Origin: Clostridia bacterium
Lineage (GTDB): Bacteria > Bacillota > Clostridia > Lachnospirales > Lachnospiraceae
Assembly: GCA_910575245.1 (NCBI GenBank)
Contig: CAJTEN010000003.1
Coordinates: forward strand, 186,001 to 250,000
DNA length: 64,000 nt
Direction of reading: 5' to 3'
Below the pieces are notes generated by a model, which saw nothing but the letters and a program-made list of their open reading frames with translations, ran no database searches and was not told where the DNA came from. Positions 35,098 through 44,800 of this stretch are shown piece by piece (position 1 is the first letter of the stretch; the number at the start of each line of letters is the position of its first letter). The position numbers and the translations under genes are program-made.

Positions 35098-35135
35098 AGA
35101 ATTCCATGCCTTTCAAATCAAAATAGTATACTCTG

Positions 35136-35498
35136 CTACAACTCCTGCAGAATTTCAGAAGACAGCTCCCTGATCCGGGAACTGTACAAACGGTATTTCT
35201 CCTGATCCGCCTGCCTATCACTCTCAAGCTGTTCTGACATGCGGCTGATGTCGGATATCTTCTCCCTGATCGTCTTAAATCTGGCCAGCAGCTTCAGCTT
35301 CTCTTCATATCCCTGCAATATCTTATCACATCGCTTTACAATATCATGTACAGCCTGTCTGCTGATCCCCTCTTCCTGTGCTATCTCACCCAAAGAAAGA
35401 TTGTCATATACAATGCTCTCATAAATCTTTCTTTGATGCTTCGTCAGCAATTCTCCATAGAAATCATACAGCAATCCCTGTTCAACGATCTTCTCCAT
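35136..35498 (-). CDS. ylxM: YlxM-family helix-turn-helix protein
   Basis: 120 residues. The N-terminal helix-turn-helix resembles sigma-factor region 4 (YDNLSLGEIAQEEGISRQAVHDIVKRC), then a coiled-coil-like C-terminus. YlxM almost always precedes ffh in Firmicutes and modulates SRP GTPase activity in some species. It is the first gene of the transcript, 38 bases before ffh. Confidence 0.95.
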   Translation of the reverse strand: MEKIVEQGLLYDFYGELLTKHQRKIYESIVYDNLSLGEIAQEEGISRQAVHDIVKRCDKILQGYEEKLKLLARFKTIREKISDISRMSEQLESDRQADQEKYRLYSSRIRELSSEILQEL

Positions 35499-35529
35499 GT
35501 TACAAACCTCTGTCAGACGTTCTGTATCG

Positions 35530-35572
35530 CTCCCGACTTATGCATTCTACTATATGCGGGAGTCGGTGTCAA
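35530..35572 (-). promoter_or_regulatory. promoter of ylxM-ffh with inverted repeat around the -10
   Basis: TTGACA (35567-35572), 17 bases, TAGAAT (35544-35549) on the minus strand. CTCCCG and CGGGAG arms (35530-35535 and 35557-35562) flank the -10. Confidence 0.85.
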
Positions 35573-35616
35573 GTGTTTTTTCTTGACAGGCCTATCCTTA
35601 AAAAAGGTTACTGTTA

Positions 35617-35650
35617 TAAAAAGCATCCGCAAATTACGCAGACGCTTTTC
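35617..35650 (-). terminator. terminator of the DUF1905/C39-like gene
   Basis: Minus strand AAAAGCGTCTGC pairs with GCGGATGCTTTT, including a G-T pair, and ends in five T. Confidence 0.8.
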
Positions 35651-35690
35651 AAAAATAATTATATGCAGTTTGAATAGGAATACTGGCTGC

Positions 35691-36362
35691 TTACGGCGCC
35701 ATAATCTCCAGATAACCAACCATCTTAGCCTGGTCAAACTCTTTCAGCACTCCTTGGTTCGGCTCATAGTACTCGCCCTCAAACGCTACCAGGTAATGGC
35801 TGTATCTTCCCATTTTCTCCATGATAATGCAGCAATGCGGCAATTCCACCGGCTTGCCCAATGTGTATACGATCTTATTCGCATGGCGGATGCCAAGGTA
35901 TTCCAGTGTTGCAATCATCTTACTCATATTCGCCTGCCACTCACGGCATTTCATGATATCACACATCTCATCCAATGTAGTACCCGCGATCATTGCAATA
36001 CACGCCTGTCCGCATAACCCGTCCCAGGGCTGCGTCACCAGATCGATGTTTTCAATCTTGCGGATTGGACTCTCTGTACTGTAAGGGCTGTTGCCGCTCA
36101 TGCTGACCACATTGCCCACGATTTCGATGGAGATCAGATACTTCTTGCCCAGCTCCACTTTGGATAATACATCATGACTCACCGGGATGTCATAATATCC
36201 CTGCCCTTTCGGCACCAGGTCGCAGATAAAGCATACATCATCAAAACATACCCTTACCGGGGCATCCCCAACCTTCTCACAGACCTCCCATACATTAAAC
36301 GGTACAGCAATCGTATTTTCATTCTCACGGAATTCCACTGTACCTTCAAATTCGTATTTCAT
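35691..36362 (-). CDS. DUF1905-like barrel fused to a C39-like cysteine peptidase domain
   Basis: 223 residues, cytoplasmic. The first 90 (VPFNVWEVCEKVGDAPVRV, LVPKGQGYYDIPV) resemble DUF1905. The C-terminal half matches the C39/papain-like fold: Gln 111 then Cys 117 (Q-x5-C, as in bacteriocin-processing peptidases), and His 189 in RYSHYLVAF. EPNQG at 200-204 lies where the acidic third residue is expected. No transporter or leader peptide is adjacent, so the substrate is unknown. It could equally be a non-peptidase acyl or amide hydrolase. Single gene with its own promoter and terminator. Confidence 0.65.
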   Translation of the reverse strand: MKYEFEGTVEFRENENTIAVPFNVWEVCEKVGDAPVRVCFDDVCFICDLVPKGQGYYDIPVSHDVLSKVELGKKYLISIEIVGNVVSMSGNSPYSTESPIRKIENIDLVTQPWDGLCGQACIAMIAGTTLDEMCDIMKCREWQANMSKMIATLEYLGIRHANKIVYTLGKPVELPHCCIIMEKMGRYSHYLVAFEGEYYEPNQGVLKEFDQAKMVGYLEIMAP

Positions 36363-36392
36363 CTATAACCCACCTTTCTTTCTCTTTCTCTT

Positions 36393-36422
36393 ATTCTACC
36401 ATGAATATCCTGTGCAAAACAA
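36393..36422 (-). promoter_or_regulatory. promoter of the DUF1905/C39-like gene
   Basis: TTGTTT (36417-36422), 18 bases, TAGAAT (36393-36398) on the minus strand, about 30 bases before the start codon. Confidence 0.55.
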
Positions 36423-36481
36423 CCTGTTATTTGCCCTTCTTGATAACCGCCGTAACACTTAAGCCTCCGGCTTTCCTGTTA

Positions 36482-37339
36482 CTAACCGCCCAGCTTCGAT
36501 GGCGCCTTTCCCACAATCATCTTAAACCTCCTGGCGAATGTGGAATAATCATGAAATCCGCATTCATAACAGGCCTGGGATGCCGGCATGCCGGAAAGAA
36601 TCATTCTTTTAGCTGCCTGAATGCGTTTTTCATTGATATACTGGTGAATAGAATACCCTGTGGCTTCTTTAAACTGCCTCATCAGATAGAACTTGCTGAT
36701 ATAACACTGTCCTGCCAGCACATCCACATTGATTTCCTCTGTCAGATGTTCCTGTATATAGGTAATTACATCTATAACCTTCTCATGATAGGCCGCTGTG
36801 GCGATCAACGCCTTGGGCTGCTCTATCACATTCCTGTTGAACAGAACCATGAATTCCAGGAACGCACTCCGAAGAAGAAGTTCATTCATGTACGCTTGCT
36901 CCTGTTTCGCAATTTTCTCCATGCGCATCAGGCAGCCCACGATCCTCTCGTAACTCTCCGGTGCAAAATGTGCCACCCGTCTCTGCAGTCTTTCCGCCTC
37001 CTCGAAACAAAATCTCAGGCTTTCGCCCCGCTCATTGCTCTCAGACAGAAATTCTTCCGACAAATAGATGATATACCGCTCGTAAGGCACACTCTTGTCA
37101 ATTTCCGGTCTGTGGATAACATTGGCGCCCACCAGGACAAAATCATGGGGTTTCAGATGATAGGTCTTGCCCTCAACTTTATAGTCTGCCATTCCGTCCA
37201 CAAAATATATAATCTTGTAAAAATCATGATAATGAAAGTCAAACAGCAGCTTCGCATGATCCCGCAGATGAAACACTTTAAAAGGCTCTGTCAGATACCC
37301 TGTCTTTTCATACTGTACAAATTCCTGTGTCTCTTTCAT
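36482..37339 (-). CDS. AraC-family transcriptional regulator
   Basis: 285 residues. An N-terminal cupin sensor region (FHYHDFYKIIYFVDGMADYKVEGKTYHLKPHDFVLV) and a C-terminal pair of AraC helix-turn-helix units (INVDVLAGQCYISKFYLMRQFKE and ASQACYECGFHDYSTFARRFK). The start at 37339 follows GGAAGGG; the frame is open upstream into the GH25 gene but without a site. The ligand is likely a small sugar-type molecule, judged only from the family. No obvious target operon is adjacent. Confidence 0.9.
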   Translation of the reverse strand: MKETQEFVQYEKTGYLTEPFKVFHLRDHAKLLFDFHYHDFYKIIYFVDGMADYKVEGKTYHLKPHDFVLVGANVIHRPEIDKSVPYERYIIYLSEEFLSESNERGESLRFCFEEAERLQRRVAHFAPESYERIVGCLMRMEKIAKQEQAYMNELLLRSAFLEFMVLFNRNVIEQPKALIATAAYHEKVIDVITYIQEHLTEEINVDVLAGQCYISKFYLMRQFKEATGYSIHQYINEKRIQAAKRMILSGMPASQACYECGFHDYSTFARRFKMIVGKAPSKLGG

Positions 37340-37412
37340 AACCGTGCCCTTCCCAAAATCTGCAGCCCATTCCTCCTCATCTGTCCTCCCGGTTGCCGAA
37401 GGGAACACAGTA

Positions 37413-38534
37413 CTAATCGTCAGATACCTCTTCAAAACTGATATTCAGATCCACATCACCCGTAATTCCTGCAACCTTACCCTCATCTGTATACTGCCAG
37501 ATCTTAAACGCATAGGGATAGTACATCGGCTCATCATAGAAAGCTACCCATTTCTCATACTCCTCCAGCTGTTCTATGTCAAGCATCAGCATAAATGTCT
37601 TCATATTGCCATAGATCATCGGCGTGTAGCCTGCCTCCTTTATCATCTCACAGAACGTAATGCAATACTGCGTCCGCTCCTCCACCGTCAGATCCTTGGT
37701 TCTGGCATCGGCATTCGATACCGCCTCCACATCAATAACTACCGGGTAATTCACTTCATACGGTTCGAGGGCATCCAGCACATATCTGGCTTCCTCTCTG
37801 GCCTCCTCCTCGTTTATCGCCTGGGTAAAGAAATATACGCCCACCTCGATATCATTACGCAGCGCCCCTTTGATATTATCTTCAAAATTCTCGTCTTCCA
37901 GAATCTCACCTTTGGTATAGCCTCTGATTCCCAGTCTGATGAAAGCATATTCCACATCATCGGATGCCACTGCCTCCCAGTCAATCTTATCCTGATACTT
38001 GGACACATCTATCCCTTTACGGACAGTCCAACGCTCCTGATCATGGTAGCCCATAATCTGGTTTTCATCTTTCATAAATTTATTCAGGTCATATGTATGG
38101 TGGGCAAGCTCATCGGAGACCGGAATAAAATGATATTCCCCCGCATCCGCCAGAACAATCTCATCCGGATAAAAATAGCGGAGCATGGCCAGCGTACCGT
38201 CGCTGGTAAGCATCAGTTCCTTCAATTTGTCGAGAAATTCCTTGCTCACTTCCTCTGTGGTCCGGTCCGTATTCTCTGCCACCGCATTGGCAATCATGGC
38301 ATCCACCTCATCCTGGGTGTAAGTCACCATCTCCTCCATCCGGATAGCCTCCAGTTCATTCATGACCGCTGTGTTCTCCATCTGTACGGACCGATACCGA
38401 AATACCATGATCAGACAAACTGTAATCGCCGTTAATGTTACCAGACACAGTATAATCGAACCGATCACAATTCCGTTCTCGTTTCTTCTGTGCTTTCTCT
38501 TATGTCTCTTACTCTGCAAATTCATATCCTGCAT
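37413..38534 (-). CDS. membrane-anchored GH25 lysozyme
   Basis: 373 residues from the ATG at 38534, after AGGAGAG. A basic cytoplasmic tail (KRHKRKHRR) leads to one membrane segment (about 22-46), a helical linker, and a C-terminal GH25 muramidase domain. The catalytic region begins GIDVSKYQDKIDWEAV and includes FIRLGIRGYTKG and VIDVEAVSNADA, with the acidic residues expected for catalysis. It probably cleaves cell-wall glycan at the outer membrane face. It precedes the AraC gene by 73 bases. Confidence 0.9.
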   Translation of the reverse strand: MQDMNLQSKRHKRKHRRNENGIVIGSIILCLVTLTAITVCLIMVFRYRSVQMENTAVMNELEAIRMEEMVTYTQDEVDAMIANAVAENTDRTTEEVSKEFLDKLKELMLTSDGTLAMLRYFYPDEIVLADAGEYHFIPVSDELAHHTYDLNKFMKDENQIMGYHDQERWTVRKGIDVSKYQDKIDWEAVASDDVEYAFIRLGIRGYTKGEILEDENFEDNIKGALRNDIEVGVYFFTQAINEEEAREEARYVLDALEPYEVNYPVVIDVEAVSNADARTKDLTVEERTQYCITFCEMIKEAGYTPMIYGNMKTFMLMLDIEQLEEYEKWVAFYDEPMYYPYAFKIWQYTDEGKVAGITGDVDLNISFEEVSDD

Positions 38535-38637
38535 ATACTCTCCTGCACCCGCACACTGATATGCTCCCGCTTCCATGGAAAATAAGCATCTCATATGCCG
38601 GTATGATCCCTCTTACTTATTCATATGTTTCATTTGT

Positions 38638-39528
38638 CTAAATACGCTCACTGAAATAACTCTTATACCCTTCTCCAAAAATCTCTGTAGCGCTGGTAAC
38701 GATCATGAAGGAATCCGGGTCTTCTTCTTTAACGATTTTCTCGGCACGGGGAAATACCGTTTTTTTCATAGCGCACATAATTACCTGTTTCTCCGTCCCA
38801 CTGTAGGCTCCCCGGCCACTGATGTAAGTCGTGCCTACATCCAGTTCCTCCAGGATACGCCGGGTAATCTGTTCCGGCTTATCACTGATAATATACAACA
38901 GCTTCGCCTCATCCCTGCCGTACAGTACTACATCCAGCGTGACCGAACAACAGCCTACCGCCACCGCCGCATACAGAGCCGCGTTAACATCCCAGAATAC
39001 GATTCCCGATAAGGTTACTACCGTCGCGTCTATCATTAAGAACAGATTGCCCGTCTTCAGATGAGGCAGTTTCAGCTTCAGTGCCTTTACAATAATATCC
39101 ACTCCTCCGGTAGTTGCCCCGGCTCTGAAGATCACACCCACCGCCACTGCCTGTAAGATGCCGCCTGCCACTGCGGCCAACAGTGTATCATTGGTCGCAG
39201 CGCCCAGAGATGTCAGCAGATTCGTACAACCAGAAATTAACACGGTTGCATAAATTGTCGATATTGTCAGCCCCAGGCCGAATTTCCATACTGCAAAGAC
39301 CAGAATCGGAATATTCAGCAGTAGGATCAGAGTACCTGTGCTGACCGGAATCAGCCGGTTAAGAATGATTGCCACGCCGGTCAATCCGCCCGGCGCCATG
39401 TTGTTCGGATCAATAAACAGACTGACCCCCGCAGCATAAATAAAAGCGGCCACTGTTATAATAATATATTTCTTTATCCATTCTGTCTTGCTTATTTTTG
39501 TAATTTTTTTATTTTTCTTCATTGCCAT
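38638..39528 (-). CDS. YitT-family membrane protein (DUF161/DUF2179)
   Basis: 296 residues. Five or six membrane segments in the first 200 (YIIITVAAFIYAAGVSLFIDPNNMAPGGLTGVAIIL is the classical start), then a cytoplasmic DUF2179 domain (LYIISDKPEQITRRILEELDVGTTYISGRGAYSGTEKQVIMCA). Function of the family is unsettled. The ATGs at 39528 and 39522 are both served by GGGGG; the first is used. Confidence 0.9.
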   Translation of the reverse strand: MAMKKNKKITKISKTEWIKKYIIITVAAFIYAAGVSLFIDPNNMAPGGLTGVAIILNRLIPVSTGTLILLLNIPILVFAVWKFGLGLTISTIYATVLISGCTNLLTSLGAATNDTLLAAVAGGILQAVAVGVIFRAGATTGGVDIIVKALKLKLPHLKTGNLFLMIDATVVTLSGIVFWDVNAALYAAVAVGCCSVTLDVVLYGRDEAKLLYIISDKPEQITRRILEELDVGTTYISGRGAYSGTEKQVIMCAMKKTVFPRAEKIVKEEDPDSFMIVTSATEIFGEGYKSYFSERI

Positions 39529-39616
39529 CGTTCCCCCATCATAAAACGGCTGATATAGCATAACCTGATTCGGGCATTTTCATGATCTAACATATCACGA
39601 AAATATATTATGATAT

Positions 39617-39645
39617 AAAAATCCGCATGGATGCTATGCGGATTT
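39617..39645 (-). terminator. terminator of ilvA
   Basis: Stem AAATCCGCAT/ATGCGGATTT with TTTA following on the minus strand. Confidence 0.8.
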
Positions 39646-39684
39646 ATTAACGGTATACTGTTTCGACCAGTCGGGAATCCTGCA

Positions 39685-40902
39685 CTAAATGCTCGCCCGG
39701 ATTACCTTCGGCTGATAACCGTTCCGGTTCAAAGCCTCTATGATCTGGTTTTTATGTTCCGTACCGTATGCCTCCATCGTGATTCTGAGTTCCACAGCAG
39801 CATTCCGGTTGATCGATACGAACTGGTTATGCTCCAGCTTAATGACATTTCCATTCTGCTTCGCAATCACATCGGCTACTCTGGAAAGCTCTCCCGGCTT
39901 GTCCGGCAGCAGCACGGATACGGAGAAGATCCTGTCCCGCATCACCAGTCCCTGCTGTACTACGGACGACATGGTGATTACATCCATATTGCCGCCGCTT
40001 AAAATAGACACGATTTTCTTGTTCTTCACATCCAGATGTTTCAGCGCGGCTACGGTAAGAAGGCCGGAATTCTCCACAATCATCTTATGATTCTCAACCA
40101 TATCCAGGAAGGCAACTACCAGTTCTTCGTCCTCTACGGTAATGATATCATCCAGGTTCTGGTTTACATAAGGGAAAATATCCGTTCCCGGCGTCTTGAC
40201 CGCCGTACCGTCCGCAATCGTATTAACATGGTCAAGTGTCGTAACCTTGCCGGCACGGACGGAAGCCTGCAGACAATTGGCGCCGGCCGGTTCCACACCG
40301 ATCACTTTTATCTTGGGGTTTAAAAGCTTGGCCAGTGTAGAAACACCGGTAGCCAGGCCGCCGCCGCCCACCGGCACCAGGATATAATCCACCAGGGGCA
40401 GTTCCTTGATGATCTCCATGGCAATGGTTCCCTGTCCGGTAGCCACATCCAGATCGTCAAAAGGATGTACGAAGGTATAGCCCTGTTCCTCGGCCATCTG
40501 ATACGCGCAGGCGCAGGCCTCATCGTAAACATCTCCGTACAGCACCACTTCTGCTCCATACCCCTTTGTGCGGTTTACCTTAATGAGAGGGGTTGTTGTC
40601 GGCATTACGATAACCGCCTTTACTCCATAACACTTCGCCGCATAGGCAACACCCTGTGCATGATTGCCGGCAGAAGCCGTGATCAGCCCTTTCGCCCGTT
40701 CCTCCTCCGATAACGTGCTTATCTTATAATAAGCTCCCCGCAGCTTATAAGCCCCTGTCAGCTGCATATTCTCCGGCTTCAGGTAGACCTTATTGCCTGT
40801 CTGCGCACTGAAATGGTCACTGTACACCAGCTTCGTCTCGGAAGTGACCTTCCTGACGGTCTCGTACGCTTCCTCAAACTTATCCAAAGAAAGTTCTTTC
40901 AT
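39685..40902 (-). CDS. ilvA: threonine ammonia-lyase
   Basis: PLP enzyme that converts threonine to 2-oxobutyrate and ammonia, feeding isoleucine synthesis or threonine breakdown. 405 residues. PLP lysine in GAYKLRGA (near 53), substrate loop SAGNHAQGVA, phosphate-binding GGGGLATG, and one C-terminal ACT-like domain from about 325 (VSVLLPDKPGELSRVADVIAKQNGNV). The single ACT domain is the TdcB/IlvA-short type. Neighbouring genes are not amino-acid genes, so the pathway role is open. Confidence 0.93.
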   Translation of the reverse strand: MKELSLDKFEEAYETVRKVTSETKLVYSDHFSAQTGNKVYLKPENMQLTGAYKLRGAYYKISTLSEEERAKGLITASAGNHAQGVAYAAKCYGVKAVIVMPTTTPLIKVNRTKGYGAEVVLYGDVYDEACACAYQMAEEQGYTFVHPFDDLDVATGQGTIAMEIIKELPLVDYILVPVGGGGLATGVSTLAKLLNPKIKVIGVEPAGANCLQASVRAGKVTTLDHVNTIADGTAVKTPGTDIFPYVNQNLDDIITVEDEELVVAFLDMVENHKMIVENSGLLTVAALKHLDVKNKKIVSILSGGNMDVITMSSVVQQGLVMRDRIFSVSVLLPDKPGELSRVADVIAKQNGNVIKLEHNQFVSINRNAAVELRITMEAYGTEHKNQIIEALNRNGYQPKVIRASI

Positions 40903-40913
40903 CTCCGTATCCC

Positions 40914-41852
40914 CTACTCCTCTCTCTCGGTTCTGAATAATGCATCCACAAACTGGTCCGCATCAAACTTCTGCAGATCATCTATCGTCTCTCCAACCCC
41001 GATATATTTCACCGGAATTTTAAGTTCTGATTGGATTGCCACTGCAATACCGCCTTTAGCCGTTCCGTCCATCTTCGTAAGAATAATTCCCGTCAAATCG
41101 GCCACTTCGCCGAACTCTCTGGCCTGCTGCAAAGCATTCTGGCCGGTAGTGGCATCCAGCACCACCAGATTCTCCCGATGGGCATCCGGAAATTCCCGGT
41201 CAATAATACGGTTGATCTTCTTCAGTTCTTCCATCAGATTCTTCTTGTTATGCAGTCTTCCTGCAGTATCGCACAGGAGCACATCCACATTCCTTGCTTT
41301 CGCCGCGTTGACCGCATCATAAATCACGCTGGCAGGGTCTGAACCCTCGCTTCCGCCAATCATATCCACTCCTGCACGGTTCGCCCATTCGCTAAGCTGC
41401 TCACCCGCGGCTGCACGGAATGTATCCGCCGCAGCAATCAGCACTTTTCTTCTCTGTTCCTTTAATTTACCGGCAAGTTTACCGACCGTGGTTGTCTTGC
41501 CCACACCGTTGACACCGATTACCAATACAATAGACTGCTTCTCCTCAAATGCATATGCCGTCTCTCCCACCTGCATCTGTTCTTTAATATTCTGAATCAG
41601 AAATGACTTGCAGTCTTCCGGATCCTTGATATGGTTCTCCCTGACCTGTTCCCGCAGCCTGTCAAGGATCTCACCGGTGGATTTCACCCCGATATCTCCC
41701 ATGATCAGAATTTCCTCCAGTTCCTCATAGAACTCTTCGTCTATACTGGAGAATCCGCTGAAAACAGCGTCTATACTATGCACAATATTATTTCTTGTCT
41801 TCGTCAGCCCTTCTTTCAGCCGACTGAAAAAACCTTTTTTTTCTTCACCCAT
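40914..41852 (-). CDS. ftsY: signal recognition particle receptor FtsY
   Basis: 312 residues: N domain (1-100), G domain with GVNGVGKT (113-120), DTAGRLHN, TKMDGTAKGG. The acidic A domain is very short, as in many Firmicutes. It docks ribosome-SRP complexes at the membrane with Ffh. The ATG shares its A with the smc stop (TGATG), so the two are translationally coupled. Confidence 0.97.
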   Translation of the reverse strand: MGEEKKGFFSRLKEGLTKTRNNIVHSIDAVFSGFSSIDEEFYEELEEILIMGDIGVKSTGEILDRLREQVRENHIKDPEDCKSFLIQNIKEQMQVGETAYAFEEKQSIVLVIGVNGVGKTTTVGKLAGKLKEQRRKVLIAAADTFRAAAGEQLSEWANRAGVDMIGGSEGSDPASVIYDAVNAAKARNVDVLLCDTAGRLHNKKNLMEELKKINRIIDREFPDAHRENLVVLDATTGQNALQQAREFGEVADLTGIILTKMDGTAKGGIAVAIQSELKIPVKYIGVGETIDDLQKFDADQFVDALFRTEREE

Positions 41853-44800
41853 CAGTCATCCAATTCCTTATCAATCAAATTAACGCTTACCAGTGTTGAC
41901 ACACCCTTCTCCTGCATAGTGATTCCATAGAGACGGTCTGCTTTCTCCATCGTGCCGCGTCTGTGCGTGATCACAATAAACTGTGTATTTCTGGTCAGTT
42001 TATGCAGATAAGAGGCAAATCTGCCTACATTGCTTTCATCCAGCGCCGCCTCAATCTCGTCCAGAAGACAGAAAGGCGACGGTTTCAGGTTCTGGATAGC
42101 AAACAGCAGACAGATCGCAGTCAGGGACTTCTCCCCTCCGGACATCTGCATCATATTAACCAGTTTCTTACCCGGCGGCTGGGCGATAATACGGATTCCC
42201 GCCTCCAGCACATCTTCCTCCTCAATCAGTTCCAGTGATCCCTTACCCCCGCCGAAGAGTTCTTTGAATACCTTATCGAACTCCCGGTTGATCTGCGCAA
42301 ATTTATCATTAAACTGCTTGCGCATGGAAGTATCCAGCTCTTCAATGATTCCAAGAAGCGTTTTCTCCGCTTCTACCAGATCATCATGCTGAGTCTTTAA
42401 GAATGTATAACGCTCCATCAGGTTCTTGAAATCCTCGATGGCATTTACGTTCACATCTCCCAGCTTGCGGATGGCATCCTTCAGGGAACTGATTTCTTTC
42501 TTCATGGAAGGCAAATCATCCATCTCTCCATCCCTGAGGGATTCTGCGTCCGAAAGTGTAATCTCATACTCATCCCACATATAATTGATCTGGGATTCGA
42601 TGGATTCCTCCATCCGCTCTCGCTGGCTGTTCAGCCGGTATACCTCCTTGTCAAGGGCCGTCATCCGCTCAGACAATTCTTCCCTTGTGGCGAAGAAATT
42701 CTTCTGTCTGCCTGACAGTTCTTCTTTCAGCGCCGTATCTTCTTTCAGCTGCTTCTCTGCATCCGTCTGTGCCGTATAGGAAGAATCGATGGTTTTCTCA
42801 ATTTCCATAATACTTGCCTTCTTCCTCTCCACTTCCTCCTTACCAAGATGCAGGCCTTCCTGCACTTCCGTCAATTCCGCCGTATGTCTTGCAATTTCAC
42901 TTTCTACGCGTTCCAGATTCTGCCTCTCGAAGTCTGCGCTCTGCCGCATCTTCTCCACTTCCACATCCCGCTCGGATACTTTGACGGACTGTTCTGATTC
43001 TTCCGCCCGTTTCTCTTCCAGCTGTTTCTGAAATTCGGCGATCTGTCCTTCCACTTCCTTCTCCAGTGCCTCGGAATCTTCCAGTTCTCTGGCATTCTCG
43101 TCTTTATTGACCTGAATCTCCTTGATCTGAAGTTCGATATCCTGCTGTTCCGTCTTTAATTCGTCGAAGCCTTCCTCTGTCTCGGTCTTCTTATCCCTCG
43201 CCTGCGACACATTCATCCTTGCAGTGTTCTGTTCAATAAACTTCCTCTGCAGCTGCCCCTTGATATCTTCTATCTCCAGGCGAAGCTTATTTCTGTTGCG
43301 CTTAGTCTCTTCGATATCATTTAGCAGTTTATCGATATCCGCTACATATTGTTTGACTTTCTTACTTAATTCCTCCATCTCCCGTCGTCTGCCCAGAAGA
43401 TTGGAATTATTCCTGAAAGCGCCGCCGCTGATTGCACCTCCTGGCACAAGCAGTTCTCCTTCCAGCGTAACCATTCGGATGCCATAGTCGAACTTTCTGG
43501 CAATCTTAACCGCGTTGTCCACATGATCCACAACAACAATGCGGCCCAGCATCGCTTTGGCCACATTGCGGTATTTCTTCTCTACCCGCACCAGCTCGTC
43601 CGCCATACCGATGACACCCTGTTCTTTCAGCGCATCCGGATTTTTGAATTCCTGGGGATGTGTGATACTGGTGAGAGGCAGAAAGGTTGCACGGCCCGCT
43701 CTCGTCTTCTTCAAGTGGCCGATCATGCGTTTGGCAGTCTCTTCATCCTCTGTGACAATATTCTGAATATTGCCGCCCAGAGCCGTCTCAATAGCCGTCT
43801 CATATTTGGACTCGGCCTGAATGATATCTGCCACGACACCGATAATCCCTTTCTCCCGGCCCTTCTGCTCCATGACAGCCTTAACGCTGCCGCCATATCC
43901 CTCATAGCGTTCTGTCAGATTGGCGAGAGCCTCCAGTTTCGATTTCTGCTGATGATACAGCACCTGCGTGTCCCTAAGCTTCTGGTCTCTCTCCGCCAGT
44001 TCCTCACGGAAGGCTGCAAGGCGCTCCTCCATTGTCTCCTGTCTGTCATTTAATTCCTGGATTGCGGCTCCGACGGCTTCAAATTCTTCCTCCAGCTTCC
44101 GGATCGTCTCGGTCTGCTCAGCCTCGTCAGATTTGGCACGAAGCAGCCTGGAATTCAGTTCTGCCCTGCGGATATTGATCTGCTCCAGCATGGTATCATA
44201 GCGTCCCATCCTGGACTTGATCGTTGCACGGCTGTTCAGGGCATCGATAATGGTATTCTTACCGCTTTCGATATTATTATTAAGCTCTTCTATTCTGTTC
44301 TGCGTCATCTCCAGCAGCTGTCTGGCCTCTGCCCTTGCCTGCTCCAGCTGCTCAAGGTTCTTGTCCGTCTCTTCCTTTCTGGCAAGAATACTCTCTTTTT
44401 CCGTCTTCCGTTCATTGATCTGTGCGTTAATGCTGCGGATACGGTTCTGCAGATGTTCTTCGTTTCCCTCCGCCGAATGAATCTGTTCCTTGAGGACATT
44501 GATTTCGCCCTCCAGCTTGGAACGCATGACACCGGTGTCCGTCAAAGTTGCTCTGGCTGTTTCGATTGCCTGCTCCAGCTGCTCAATCCGTCCTGCAATC
44601 TGCTCATACTCTTCCTTGATATTCTCGTAACTTCTGGTAGTCTCCTCCAAATCCCCGCTTGCGATGGCAAGTTTGCCGTCTGTCTCGGCAAGCTGTTGTC
44701 TTACACGTACGTTTTCCAGCAGGAATACATTCACATCCAGTGTCTTTAATTCTTCCTTTTTCTTTAAATAAACCTTCGCCTTCTCCGACTGCTTTTCCAA

